64,000 nucleotides of DNA from Amycolatopsis saalfeldensis (GTDB lineage: Bacteria; Actinomycetota; Actinomycetes; Mycobacteriales; Pseudonocardiaceae), in the NCBI RefSeq assembly GCF_900110575.1, contig NZ_FOEF01000007.1:248001-312000 (forward strand), written 5' to 3'. Within the stretch, counting starts at the first letter, position 1, and each line of letters opens with the position of its first letter. This document shows, one piece after another, positions 7,514 to 16,542 of this stretch. The notes beneath the pieces are model-generated. The model saw nothing but the letters and a program-made list of their open reading frames with translations. It was not told the origin of the DNA and did not search any database. Both the position numbers and the translations under genes were made by a program.

Positions 7514-10500
7514 CTAAGCAGACCGCCGGTTCCGGATTGTCCGGAGCGCGTGCCACCAGAGGCGGTGGCAGGCCAGTTCGAGGTCGCGGTCGGTGCCCAG
7601 CAGGCGGTTGACCTGCATGTGCGCGATGCCGTCGACGACGGTCCGCTCCGCCGTGGTCAGGGTCCCGCCGCGCGCCGCGGATCTTGCGAGCGCGCCGGCT
7701 TCCGCGAGGGGAAGCCGCAGGGCGCCGAAGACCTCGGCCAGTTCCGCGCGCATCTTGTCGGCCGGCGAGCCGGGCTGCGCTTCGGGGGCGAGGAGGTCGG
7801 CGAGCAGGCGGCGGTGCGGCCGGGCCGGGTCGTTTTCCGCGCGGGGCCGGGGAACCGCGGCCGCGCGGGCCAGGCGCTGGTCGAGGTCGAAGCCCCAGCC
7901 CCGGTACACGCAGTCGAGCGCGTACCCCGCGACGACGAAGCGGGGCAGGTCGTCCGGGCCGGGCTCGGCCAGGAACCGCGCGGTGGCCGCGCTGCTCGCG
8001 CAGAACACCCGCTCGACGGCCGCCAGGGTGTCCGGGCCGCCGTACCGGACCAGCTCCGGTGAATAGGTGTCGACCACGAAGTCCGCGGCCAGCCCCTCGC
8101 CGACGAGTTCGCGGGCCCAGCCCGTCCAGCCGTCGAACAGCGCGGCCGCGTCGTCCCGCCCGGCGCGCACCCGGACGCGCAGATGCGGCGCGGGGTCGGC
8201 GTACCGCAGGTAGAACCAGTCTTCGCCCGGGCGGACCGGTGGTTTGGACCACATCCGGGCGAGCACCGGGTCCATCGCCGCCTCGGCCGTGTACAGCTTC
8301 AGCGACAGCCAGTCCCCGCCCGGCAGATGCCGCTGCGGGCGCCGGCACGCGGTCAGCGCGGCCCGCGGAACCGCGGGCGCCGGCGGGCGGGGCGCCGACC
8401 GCGTGCTCAGGGGAATCACCACCTCGCTGACGTGCCGGCGGCCGTCGGCCCCGGAAACCCACAGCTCGTCGAAGCCCGGGTACATCTCCTGCACCGGAAG
8501 CCAGGCGAGACCGCGCTCCGCCGCGCGGTTCAGCTCGGTCCGCAGCTCCATTATGGACGGTGAGTGGTCCAGGTCGAGCAGCAGCCGGCGGTCGTGGTCG
8601 GCCACGTACACCCACCGGGGGACCTGCCACCGCGAGCGCCACGCGCGCACGGCGGCGGCCAGCGCCTCGTCGCTTTCGAGCGCCGCGCGTCCGAACGTGG
8701 CGGCGACCTCGATGTTCCACTGGGCGAGCCGCAGCACGATCCGGCCGCGCCGGACCCGCGGCAGGAACGGCGCCGTCTCCAGGCTCCCCCAGTCGAAGCC
8801 GGCGGGCGCCGCTTCCCCGTCCTGCGCGCTTTCCAGGAGGAACCGGCAGACGTCCGGGGCGGTCCGCGGGTTGAGCATGTGCCCCTGGTGGATCCGGACC
8901 CGGCGGCCCAGCCGGGCGGAGTACACCGCGAACCGGTCGCCGTCGAGGCCGATCACGATGTCCCGCAACGGGATCACCCGGTCCGCGGGGACCGAGGGCG
9001 TGACGTTGACCGGGATCTCGTGGGTCCGCATGAGCGGGTGCACCGTCACGTTCGCGGCCCGGCCCTGCACCGGCAGGTAGCTCAGCTCCGCGTGCACGAC
9101 GCCGGGTCCGGCGGTGGCGTCCTGGGCCGCGAGGTGCTCGCGCACCCGGTCTTCGGCCGGCCCGGGCAGCAGGTGGACGAACCGGCCCAGCGTTCGTCCG
9201 GAGAGGGCGAACGCGCCCGAGGCGAGAACCGCGCTCCACTCGCCGCGGAGGACCGCTTCCGGGGAGGCGGCCGCGATCTGCACCGTGACGTCCAGCCCGG
9301 GGGCCGGCGGACGGCGGTCGTCGCCGGCCCGCTCGGGCATCAGCGCGGCGAAGAGCGGGTCCGTGAGGTCGATCTCCCGTTGCCCGGTGCGCAGGGCCTC
9401 GGCGAACAGCGGCAGCGCGTACGGCCGCTCCCGGCCGGGCGAGGCCGGGCTCGTGGCCGCGAACATCTGCGCCCCACCGGGATTGAGGTAGGTCGACGGG
9501 CTGCCGAGGCCGTGCTCGGGGCTCAGCAGGTCGGTCAGCGGGACCAGCCCTTCCCGGCCGTACCGCTCGGCGAAGGCGCTCCGGTAGTCCACCAGGTGCG
9601 GGAACCGGGGAGCCGGCCCGATCACCCGGCCGAGCCAGGCCACCGCGTCGGCCACCTCGAGCGCCACTTCCGCAGGCACGGTGCAGCCGTCGACGCTCAG
9701 CGCGGCGTCGACCTGGCAGGTGCGGCCGTCGCCGTCGGGGAGCAGTTCCCGTTGCGCCGCAAGCAATTCCCGCGTCGGCGCGGACGGGGAGAGCGGTTCC
9801 TGATCGCACCGGGCCATCAGCGTGCTCACCCGCTGCAGTGCCTGATGGGCCGCGCGGGCCGGGGGCACCCGGGCGAGCACGTCGACGACGTGCCGCTCCG
9901 GACGGGGCTGGTTCAGCGGCGGGCGGAGGTCCGTGGTGAGGAACCGCAGCTCGTGCAGCCGTCCGATCAGCGCTTCGACGCGGTGACCCGGCAGGCCGGG
10001 GAACCCGGCGGCGATCCGGTCGAGGAGTTCCCGGTACGGGACCGGGGTGACCGCCTCGTCGAGCAGGTAGCGCACCACTTCGGTGGCCCGCAGGGAAACA
10101 CCGCGCAGATCGTCCTTCCCGTAGACGTCCGCGGGCCGCAGCACGAGCCGCTCCCCCACCGGGTAAGCGAGCGGATTCGCCGTCAGGCGCAGGAACGGCA
10201 GCACGGCCGGGTCCGCCTCGACGGCCTCGACGACGTCCAGCAGCCAGCCGAGGTCCGCCCTCGTGTGCCGCCGCGGCGGGCCGTCGATCACCGCGGTGCA
10301 GTCTTCACCGAACTCACCCCAGGAGACGGCGGCGAAGAGGCCGAACGGGGTGGCCCGGGTGGACATCCGGGTCAGGTAGCGCAGCAGCCCGGACCGGAGC
10401 CGGCGCCGCCGGGCCGCCGGGAGCCGGCCCTGTGCGTTGCGGTCCAGCGCGTCCACGAGGTCGGCGGAGGCCACGGTGAGCGCCGCGCGGACCAGCGGAT

Positions 10501-10702
10501 CACCGGCCTGGTCCCACAATCGCGCAGCACCGGCATCATCAACAGCATCGTCAACGGGGCCCGAAAGGACCCGGCGGGCGGTCTCCGCGGGCAGGGTCGG
10601 GGCGCGAAGCAGGAAAAACCCCGCGGGACGGTAGGAAAGCGGGGGCAGTGGCCCGCCGGCGGCCGTGACAGGCGCGGACGCCGACGGATCCACTGTCACC
10701 AC
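7514..10702 (-). CDS. lanB: Class I lanthipeptide dehydratase LanB, full length
   Basis: This 1062-residue dehydratase has both catalytic halves. Residues 20-780 are the glutamylation domain that uses Glu-tRNA to activate Ser/Thr; it includes the hallmark RMSTRATPFGLF (112-123). Residues 795-1060 are the SpaB_C-type glutamate-elimination domain, with WLSLKLYT (about 796), FYLRYADPAPHLRVRVR, DTYSPELVRYGG (about 878) and a histidine in AHMQVNRLL (H1028), matching the elimination-site residues of NisB. The GTG start at 10702 lies 3 bases after the stop of the precursor gene, so the two are coupled. The protein is cytosolic by family. No LanC cyclase, transporter or leader peptidase is encoded nearby, and the presumed substrate has no cysteine. 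The expected product would be a dehydrated, uncyclised peptide. Confidence 0.93.
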   Translation of the reverse strand: MVTVDPSASAPVTAAGGPLPPLSYRPAGFFLLRAPTLPAETARRVLSGPVDDAVDDAGAARLWDQAGDPLVRAALTVASADLVDALDRNAQGRLPAARRRRLRSGLLRYLTRMSTRATPFGLFAAVSWGEFGEDCTAVIDGPPRRHTRADLGWLLDVVEAVEADPAVLPFLRLTANPLAYPVGERLVLRPADVYGKDDLRGVSLRATEVVRYLLDEAVTPVPYRELLDRIAAGFPGLPGHRVEALIGRLHELRFLTTDLRPPLNQPRPERHVVDVLARVPPARAAHQALQRVSTLMARCDQEPLSPSAPTRELLAAQRELLPDGDGRTCQVDAALSVDGCTVPAEVALEVADAVAWLGRVIGPAPRFPHLVDYRSAFAERYGREGLVPLTDLLSPEHGLGSPSTYLNPGGAQMFAATSPASPGRERPYALPLFAEALRTGQREIDLTDPLFAALMPERAGDDRRPPAPGLDVTVQIAAASPEAVLRGEWSAVLASGAFALSGRTLGRFVHLLPGPAEDRVREHLAAQDATAGPGVVHAELSYLPVQGRAANVTVHPLMRTHEIPVNVTPSVPADRVIPLRDIVIGLDGDRFAVYSARLGRRVRIHQGHMLNPRTAPDVCRFLLESAQDGEAAPAGFDWGSLETAPFLPRVRRGRIVLRLAQWNIEVAATFGRAALESDEALAAAVRAWRSRWQVPRWVYVADHDRRLLLDLDHSPSIMELRTELNRAAERGLAWLPVQEMYPGFDELWVSGADGRRHVSEVVIPLSTRSAPRPPAPAVPRAALTACRRPQRHLPGGDWLSLKLYTAEAAMDPVLARMWSKPPVRPGEDWFYLRYADPAPHLRVRVRAGRDDAAALFDGWTGWARELVGEGLAADFVVDTYSPELVRYGGPDTLAAVERVFCASSAATARFLAEPGPDDLPRFVVAGYALDCVYRGWGFDLDQRLARAAAVPRPRAENDPARPHRRLLADLLAPEAQPGSPADKMRAELAEVFGALRLPLAEAGALARSAARGGTLTTAERTVVDGIAHMQVNRLLGTDRDLELACHRLWWHALRTIRNRRSA

Positions 10703-10705
10703 CGC

Positions 10706-10876
10706 TCAGCGGCGCGGACGTTCGAGCTCGTCAGCCGGCGCCACGGCCGCCGGAATAGTCAGATCGACGGTAAACGTAAATTGCGTCGTGAGCGAACCGC
10801 CGTTGAAGCTCTGCCTCCGCCGCGTCGGCTCATCGATTCGCACGTCCAGATTGAACCAGCTGTCCACGTCATGCAT
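10706..10876 (-). CDS. lanA: Candidate RiPP precursor (LanA) with FNLD leader box and no cysteine
   Basis: A 56-codon gene starts with ATG at 10876, six bases after a GGGGAG ribosome-binding site. The leader MHDVDSWFNLDVRIDEPTRR contains FNLD, the box that class I dehydratases recognise. After RRR (19-21) and QSFNGG (22-27), the presumed core begins SLTTQFTFTVDLTIPAAVAP and ends ADELERPRR. It has six dehydratable residues (S28, T30, T31, T34, T36, T40) but no cysteine, so lanthionine rings cannot form. The stop is 3 bases before lanB. Leader box, size, position and coupling support the precursor role. The cleavage site (after RRR or after GG) is a guess. An alternative is that it is not the only substrate. 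Confidence 0.82.
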   Translation of the reverse strand: MHDVDSWFNLDVRIDEPTRRRQSFNGGSLTTQFTFTVDLTIPAAVAPADELERPRR

Positions 10877-10910
10877 GGTTTCTCCCCTGAATTTGCCGAT
10901 GACGCAAGCG

Positions 10911-10939
10911 AGCCTAGCAGGCCACCACCACCGGTTCAC
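10911..10939 (-). promoter_or_regulatory. Possible lanA-lanB promoter
   Basis: On the minus strand GTGAAC (10939-10934) and TAGGCT (10916-10911) are 17 bases apart, a plausible -35/-10 pair. It would put the transcript start about 28 bases before the lanA ATG. Both hexamers are imperfect. Confidence 0.35.
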
Positions 10940-10941
10940 GC

Positions 10942-10953
10942 CGTTTCGAAACG
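10942..10953. promoter_or_regulatory. Palindrome CGTTTCGAAACG between lanA and the SARP gene
   Basis: A perfect 12-bp palindrome, itself flanked by GCCGT and ACGGC, lies in the divergent intergenic region just upstream of the possible lanA -35. It is a candidate operator for control of the RiPP operon or the SARP gene. The binding protein is unknown; SARP proteins usually bind direct heptamer repeats, which I did not find clearly here. Confidence 0.4.
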
Positions 10954-11024
10954 TTACGGCACACGGTCCGCCGACGACGGTAAAGTCGCCTCCGAAACGC
11001 GCGGCTGGTGGGAAGGAGCTCGGC

Positions 11025-13877
11025 GTGGAGTTCGGGCTGCTCGGTTCGCTGCAGGTGCGCGGCACGCTCGGCGGGATCTCCCCGAGGCCGTCCCGGCAAT
11101 CGGTACTTCTGGTCACGCTGCTCTCGCGCGCCAACTCCCCGGTCTCCATCGGGGAACTGGTCGAGGCGGCGTGGGGCGAGAATCCGCCGGCCGCCGAGAA
11201 CGCCGCCGTGCACACCACGATCAGCCGGCTCCGGCAGATGCTGTCCGTTTCCGTCGACCCGGCCGGCTACGACCGGATAGTCACCGACACCATGGGCTAT
11301 TCGATCCGGGTCCTCGACGGCGAACTCGACGCGTCGGTCTTCCGCGGGCTCGTCGCCGAAGGCCGGGCCTCGCTGGAAAGCGGCCGCGGCGCCGAGGCCG
11401 TGGTCACCCTGGAGCGCGCGCTGGACCTGTGGCGGGGCAGCACCGCGGCCAGCGGGATGTCGGGCTGGTTCGTCGAATCCCTGCGGGCGCCGCTCGACGA
11501 CCTGCGCCTGTCCGCCACCGAGGACCTGGCCCGGGCGCGGCTGATGACCGGGCAGGCCGACGCCGTCGCCGAGGAGCTGCGAGGGCTGGTCGCCCGGCAC
11601 CCGTTCCGGGAACGGCTGTGGGAGCACCTGATGCTCGCGCTGTACCGCACCGGCCGGCAGTCCGAGGCGCTGGACGCCTTCCACGAGGCGCGGCGCACGC
11701 TGGTCGATCAGCTCGGCATCGAGCCCGGGCCGGAGCTGTGCGGGCTCTACCGCCGCATCCTCGACAACGACGCGGCGCTGCTGGACGTCTCGACCGCCGA
11801 TCCCGGCGCGCCCGTGACCACCCGCCCGGTGCCGCGCCAGCTCCCGGCCGACGTGGTGAACTTCGTCGGCCGGGAACGGGAACTGGACCGGCTCGACGGG
11901 CTGACCGCGGGCCGGGCCGCGGCGGATGACGGCGGCCCCATGGCGTTCGTGGTCGACGGCGGGGCGGGCATCGGCAAGACCGCGCTCGCGGTCCGCTGGG
12001 CCCACCGGGCGCGCAGCCGCTTCGAGGACGGCGACCTCTACGTCAACCTGCACGGGTTCGACGCGACCGGCGCCCCGACCGACCCCTTCGAGGCGCTCGA
12101 CCAGTTGCTGCGGGCCCTGCACATCAGCCCGCAGGAGATCCCGCGCGGACTGGAGGAGCGGGCGGCCCTCTACCGGACGGCGCTGGCCGACCGCCGCATG
12201 ATCGTCGTGCTGGACAACGCGGCCGACGCCGAGCAGGTCCGCCCGCTGCTGCCCGGATCGTCCTCGTGCGCGGTGATCGTGACGAGCCGCAAGCGCCTGT
12301 CCGGCCTCGTGGCGCGGGAGGGCGCGGTCCGGCTCACCCTCGGCGAGCTGGGCTCCGACGACGCGGCCGCGCTGGTCCGCCGGATCAGCGGACCGGCCCG
12401 CTCGGACGTGTCCGGCGAACCCCTGGACACGCTGATCGGGCTGTGCTGCCGGATCCCGCTGGCGCTGCGCGTGGCCGCGGAACGGCTGACCCTGCGCCGC
12501 CACGGCACCCTCGCCGACCTGGTCGACGAGATCGGGAGCCGGCAGAGCGCACTGGCCACGCTCACGCTGCCGGAGGACGCGACCAGCTCGGTCCGCACGG
12601 TCTTCTCGTGGTCCTATTCGATGCTGGGCCCGGCTTCCCGCCGGATGTTCCGGCTGCTGGGCCTGTTCCCCGGCGAGCACACCAGTGTCCCGGCCGCGGC
12701 GGCGCTGGCCGGGGTCAGCGTGGGCGAAGCGCTGGACCTGCTGGAGTCACTGGTCAGCGTGCACCTGCTGGAGGAGGTCGCGGACCGCCGGTACCGGCTG
12801 CACGACCTGTTGCGGGACTACGCGCGGGAGCAGGCCGAGCTGGACCCCGCGGACACCGATCCGGACCGGGCCCTCACCCGCCTGGCCTGCTGGTACCTCA
12901 GCACCGCGCGCAACGCCGCCATGGCCATCCTGCCGCCGTCCCGGCCGCGAAGGGCGGTGCCGGTGCGGCAGGAGCCCGGGATCGAGCCGCTGACCTTCGG
13001 CAGCTACCGGCAGGCCCTGGACTGGTGCGAGGCGGAGCGGGTCACGCTGATCGCGGTCGCCGACCACTGCGTCCGGCACGAGCTGCACGACCTGGCGTCC
13101 CAGCTGCCGGCCGCGCTGTGGGGGTTCTTCCAGGTTCGGGGTTACACCGGCGACTGGATCACGACACATCAGCGGGCGCTGGGCTCGGCCAGGGCGATGG
13201 GCCCGGCGGTGGAGGCGCCGGCCCTGTGCAACCTGGGCACGGCCTATCTGGAGGCATACCAATTCGACCGGGCAGTCGAGTACCACCAGCGCGCGCTCGC
13301 CCTCGGCACCGAGCTGGGGGACGTCTGGGTTACGGGCGTGTCCACGGCGAACCTCGGTGAGGGAAATCGGCGTGCCGGTCGCTACGAACTCGCCAGGACC
13401 TACTTCGAGAAGGCGGTGTCGCTCGGCCAAGCGACCGGGAACACCTGGCTGCACGCGTTTTCGCTGACCAGCCTCGCCACTGTGTCCAACGCGATGGGCG
13501 AGCACGACGAGGCGATCGGGATGTACCACCGGACCCTGGTCATCCACCGGGAGCACGGGGACCGCTACCAGGAGGCGCGGTGCCTCCAAGGCCTCGGCGA
13601 CGCGTACCGCAGCTCGGCGAACCCCCGGGAGGCCAAGGACTGCTACCTGCGCGCGCTCGTGCTGTGCCAGGAGATGGGCAACGGGCTGGACACCGCCCGG
13701 ATCACCTACAGCCTGGCCGAAATCGAGCTGGAGCTGGGGCAGCAGGCCGAGGCCGAGGCGCACTTCGAGGCCGCGAACGAGCTCGCCGCCCAGCTGGAGG
13801 AATCGCACCGGGCGTTGCTGCGCGACCGGTTCCGGGAGCACCGGGAGCAGCCGGATTCCCGGGGCTCGCAGGGCTGA
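11025..13877 (+). CDS. AfsR-type SARP regulator (OmpR-HTH, BTAD, NB-ARC, TPR)
   Basis: This 950-residue regulator starts at GTG 11025 (MEFGLLGSLQVRG) behind a GGAAGGAG ribosome-binding site. Domains in order: winged HTH (about 1-90), BTAD activation domain (95-240, ending DQLGIEPGPELCGLY), NB-ARC ATPase with Walker A GGAGIGKT (312-319) and Walker B-like MIVVLDN, then tetratricopeptide repeats (about 740-930). This is the AfsR architecture of cluster-situated activators of secondary metabolism in actinomycetes. It diverges from lanA-lanB with 148 bases between the starts, which makes it the probable local activator of the RiPP genes. The open frame extends upstream to 10665, but that part lies over lanA and lacks a start with a ribosome-binding site. 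Confidence 0.93.
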   Translation: MEFGLLGSLQVRGTLGGISPRPSRQSVLLVTLLSRANSPVSIGELVEAAWGENPPAAENAAVHTTISRLRQMLSVSVDPAGYDRIVTDTMGYSIRVLDGELDASVFRGLVAEGRASLESGRGAEAVVTLERALDLWRGSTAASGMSGWFVESLRAPLDDLRLSATEDLARARLMTGQADAVAEELRGLVARHPFRERLWEHLMLALYRTGRQSEALDAFHEARRTLVDQLGIEPGPELCGLYRRILDNDAALLDVSTADPGAPVTTRPVPRQLPADVVNFVGRERELDRLDGLTAGRAAADDGGPMAFVVDGGAGIGKTALAVRWAHRARSRFEDGDLYVNLHGFDATGAPTDPFEALDQLLRALHISPQEIPRGLEERAALYRTALADRRMIVVLDNAADAEQVRPLLPGSSSCAVIVTSRKRLSGLVAREGAVRLTLGELGSDDAAALVRRISGPARSDVSGEPLDTLIGLCCRIPLALRVAAERLTLRRHGTLADLVDEIGSRQSALATLTLPEDATSSVRTVFSWSYSMLGPASRRMFRLLGLFPGEHTSVPAAAALAGVSVGEALDLLESLVSVHLLEEVADRRYRLHDLLRDYAREQAELDPADTDPDRALTRLACWYLSTARNAAMAILPPSRPRRAVPVRQEPGIEPLTFGSYRQALDWCEAERVTLIAVADHCVRHELHDLASQLPAALWGFFQVRGYTGDWITTHQRALGSARAMGPAVEAPALCNLGTAYLEAYQFDRAVEYHQRALALGTELGDVWVTGVSTANLGEGNRRAGRYELARTYFEKAVSLGQATGNTWLHAFSLTSLATVSNAMGEHDEAIGMYHRTLVIHREHGDRYQEARCLQGLGDAYRSSANPREAKDCYLRALVLCQEMGNGLDTARITYSLAEIELELGQQAEAEAHFEAANELAAQLEESHRALLRDRFREHREQPDSRGSQG

Positions 13878-14080
13878 CCTCCCGCCCCGGCGCCGCACTG
13901 ACAGGCAACTGTAAGCGGCCGTCGATAACGTTCACCGGGTCAGGCCGGCGCACCCGGGGGAAGGCCGAGCCGAAACGACCGCAGGCGCTTGCTCCCGCCG
14001 TTCGCCTGCGGATCACCGGCGGTGTCGTCGGGCGGGTGCCCAGTCACTGGGGGTGGCACCCGCTCGACGACCTTCCCGGC

Positions 14081-15004
14081 TCAAAGCCCTCCGGCGCGCT
14101 GGTAGAGCGCGCGCACGGCGTCGCCGAGTTCGGCGCCGGAGAGGTTCTCGGTGACGCCGTCGACGTTCACCGCGCCTCGGCTCGTCACGGCGTAGACGGT
14201 GCCCTTTCCGGTCGCGGGGTCGAAGTTCCGCAGCCACGGGCCCCCGCTAGCCCCGCCCGCGAGGTCGCAGCCGGTGGTCCAGTCGGCAGCGGCCGAGTTG
14301 ACGTCGAGGGTGGCCGGGCGGGTGCACGACACCAGAGCCTCGCCGTGGGCCAGCTGCGACACCGGGTAGCCGAGCATGGTCGTGTCGACCGGCCCGGCCA
14401 CCTTCTCGAACGAGATGTCCTGGATCCCGGCCACCTCGGCGACGTGCTTGCCGCCGGCCGGGTCCAGCGCGATCACCCCGTCGTCGTCGAGCGCGCTGGA
14501 GGGCCCCTGGTAGGTGTCGGACCAGGCGAACGCGCGCGCCGCGAACATCCCGTGCGGCTGCCGGCCGTGGTCGTAGCCGGGCACGAACACCAGGTTCGTC
14601 ATCTTGATCGGCTGGTCGTGCCGGTCGGTGCCGCCGTCGAGGCAGTGGCCGGCGGTGAACAGCACGTCCTTGCTCGGGCTGGGCACCACGGTCGCCGTGC
14701 AGGACTCGTCGCCGCCGGGCACCGCGGTGAAGAACAGCCGCCCGACGCCCGCGGGCACGGGGCCCGGCCACACCTTGCCGATCTTCTCGGCCGGGGGCAG
14801 CCCGTCGGACTCGCCCTGCTGCTTGATCCGCTCCGGCGTCCAGTAGGACAGGGCCGCCGCCCGGTCCGCGGCGGCGACCGTGGTCACGACCTGCCCGCTG
14901 CCGGCTCTCGCCGCGGCGGCCGGGGCGATGATGACCGCCACCGCGACACCGAGGACGGTCAGCACCGCGCGCGGCCGCGTCAGCGCCCGTGACATCTCGC
15001 TCAT
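14081..15004 (-). CDS. Secreted trypsin-like serine protease
   Basis: This is a 307-residue protein starting at ATG 15004 (MSEMSRALTRPRAV), with an alternative start at 14995. A signal peptide covers about 1-33 and ends AAAARA. The chymotrypsin-fold triad is visible: TAGHC (His), the aspartate in SSALDDDGVIAL and serine in GGASGGPW. Two cysteines near the serine probably form a disulfide. It belongs to the V8/trypsin-like bacterial peptidases. It stands alone, convergent with the SARP gene. Cutting of the RRR or RPRR sites in the RiPP precursor is conceivable but unproven. Confidence 0.88.
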   Translation of the reverse strand: MSEMSRALTRPRAVLTVLGVAVAVIIAPAAAARAGSGQVVTTVAAADRAAALSYWTPERIKQQGESDGLPPAEKIGKVWPGPVPAGVGRLFFTAVPGGDESCTATVVPSPSKDVLFTAGHCLDGGTDRHDQPIKMTNLVFVPGYDHGRQPHGMFAARAFAWSDTYQGPSSALDDDGVIALDPAGGKHVAEVAGIQDISFEKVAGPVDTTMLGYPVSQLAHGEALVSCTRPATLDVNSAAADWTTGCDLAGGASGGPWLRNFDPATGKGTVYAVTSRGAVNVDGVTENLSGAELGDAVRALYQRAGGL

Positions 15005-15111
15005 ATCGGGTGGACGCGACAGGCCCGGCCAGGTTGCGCGGCGCCGTACTCCTTGCGGCGCCATGGCATCCTGGACGCGCCGGGGCCGACGCGACGCAGG
15101 GGGCAGCGCAC

Positions 15112-16440
15112 ATGACCGCAAGCAGGTTCGCCGGGCTGAGCCTGGACGGCACCCTCCACACCGATCCGGCCGAGACGGCCTACGCCGCGGCCGACTTCGG
15201 CGGGATCGTCTCCCACACCCCGGCGGCCGTGCTCCGGGCCGGCTCGGCCGAGGACATCAGCGCGGTCCTCCGCGTGGCGGCGGCGCACGGAATCCCTGTG
15301 GTGGCACGAGGACGCGGCCACACCAGTTACGGGCAGGCCCAGGTCCGCGACGGCGTCGTCCTCGATCTCGGCGGCCTCGACACGGTCCACCGCATCACTG
15401 AGGACCACGTGGTCGTGGACGCGGGCATCACCTGGGACGCGCTGCTGGCCAAGGCCCTGGAACACGGCCTCACCCCGCGCGTGCTCACCGACTACCTGGG
15501 CACGTCGGTCGGCGGCACGCTGTCGGCCGGCGGCATCGGCGGCACCAGCCACCGCTACGGCGTCCAGACCGACAACGTGCTCTCCCTCGACGTCGTCACC
15601 GGCGACGGTGTCCGGCGCACCTGCTCCCCCACCGAATCGCCGGACCTGTTCCACGCGGTGCTCGCCGGGTTCGGCCGCTGCGGGGTGATCGTGCGCGCCA
15701 CCCTCCCGCTCGTCCCCGCGCCCGACCGGGTCCGGCGGCTCAAGGTCTACTACCCCACCGCCGCCGAATTGCTGGCGCGGCAACGGGAACTGCTCGCCGA
15801 CGGCCGGTTCGACTTCCTCCAGGGCGAGATCCTCCCGAGCGAGGAAGGCTGGCTGTACCTGCTCGATGCCGCCGCCTACTACACCGCTGCCGAAGAACCC
15901 GACGACCGCGCCCTGGCCGAGGGAATCGGCTACGACGCCGGCCGGGACACGATCGAAGACCTCGGCTACCGCGAGTTCGCCACCCGGCTCGACGACACCG
16001 TCACCTACCTCGAAAGCACCGGCGACTGGCGGGCGCCGCACCCGTGGATCGACCTCTTCCTGCCCGACCGCGCCACCGATGCCTTCGTCGAGGGCATCAT
16101 GGACGGCCTGAAGCTCGCGGACCTCGGCGCGTCCGGGCTCATCCTGGTCTACCCGGTCCCGGCCGCCGTGCTGAACACCCGGCTGTTCCGCATTCCGGGC
16201 GGGGACACCATCTTCCTCGTCGCCGCGCTCCGCACCGCCGGCTCTCCCGGAATCGCCAGCGAAATGGTCGAGAGCAATGGGCGCTGGCACGGCACCGCCC
16301 TCGATCTCGGCGGCACCCGGTATCCCATCGGCGCCCTCCCCTTCACCGACGCCGACTGGCGAAATCACCTCGGCGAGACTTACCAGCCCCTCTTCGACAC
16401 CAAAGCCCGCTACGACCCCGAAAACCTGTTCCCCGCGTAA
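15112..16440 (+). CDS. Secreted-type FAD-dependent oxidase, cytokinin dehydrogenase-like
   Basis: This 442-residue VAO/PCMH flavoprotein starts at ATG 15112. The FAD domain (about 25-200) has VVARGRGHTSYGQ, where H70 matches the histidine that covalently holds FAD in cytokinin dehydrogenases and berberine-bridge enzymes. The glycine-rich YLGTSVGGTLSAGG segment follows. The C-terminal domain ends YDPENLFPA, a typical closing motif of this family. No signal peptide is evident, so it is probably cytosolic. The substrate is unknown. It stands alone between the protease (divergent) and the ricin-type gene. Confidence 0.85.
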   Translation: MTASRFAGLSLDGTLHTDPAETAYAAADFGGIVSHTPAAVLRAGSAEDISAVLRVAAAHGIPVVARGRGHTSYGQAQVRDGVVLDLGGLDTVHRITEDHVVVDAGITWDALLAKALEHGLTPRVLTDYLGTSVGGTLSAGGIGGTSHRYGVQTDNVLSLDVVTGDGVRRTCSPTESPDLFHAVLAGFGRCGVIVRATLPLVPAPDRVRRLKVYYPTAAELLARQRELLADGRFDFLQGEILPSEEGWLYLLDAAAYYTAAEEPDDRALAEGIGYDAGRDTIEDLGYREFATRLDDTVTYLESTGDWRAPHPWIDLFLPDRATDAFVEGIMDGLKLADLGASGLILVYPVPAAVLNTRLFRIPGGDTIFLVAALRTAGSPGIASEMVESNGRWHGTALDLGGTRYPIGALPFTDADWRNHLGETYQPLFDTKARYDPENLFPA

Positions 16441-16474
16441 CGGCCAGTGCCCGAACCGAATCTCGCGCCGCGTG

Positions 16475-16491
16475 CTTAGCGGATCCTTAGC
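16475..16491. promoter_or_regulatory. Direct repeat CTTAGC with 11-bp spacing
   Basis: CTTAGC occurs at 16475-16480 and again at 16486-16491, one DNA turn apart, in the short gap upstream of the secreted ricin-type gene. An 11-bp direct repeat is what OmpR-family response regulators or SARP proteins bind. Confidence 0.4.
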
Positions 16492-16542
16492 ACCTGGCGG
16501 CACGCTCCCGACGTGAACTCCCAAGCACAGGAAGGCACGTCC

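Noticed and set aside
8564..11929. Long plus-strand open frame antisense to lanB
   Set aside because: It is rich in Arg/Gly/Pro low-quality sequence and has no domain; it mirrors the third-position GC of lanB.
14081..15004. Assigning the nearby serine protease as the leader peptidase of the RiPP
   Set aside because: It is separated by the SARP gene, oriented alone and of a generic secreted type; basic sites in the precursor are weak evidence.
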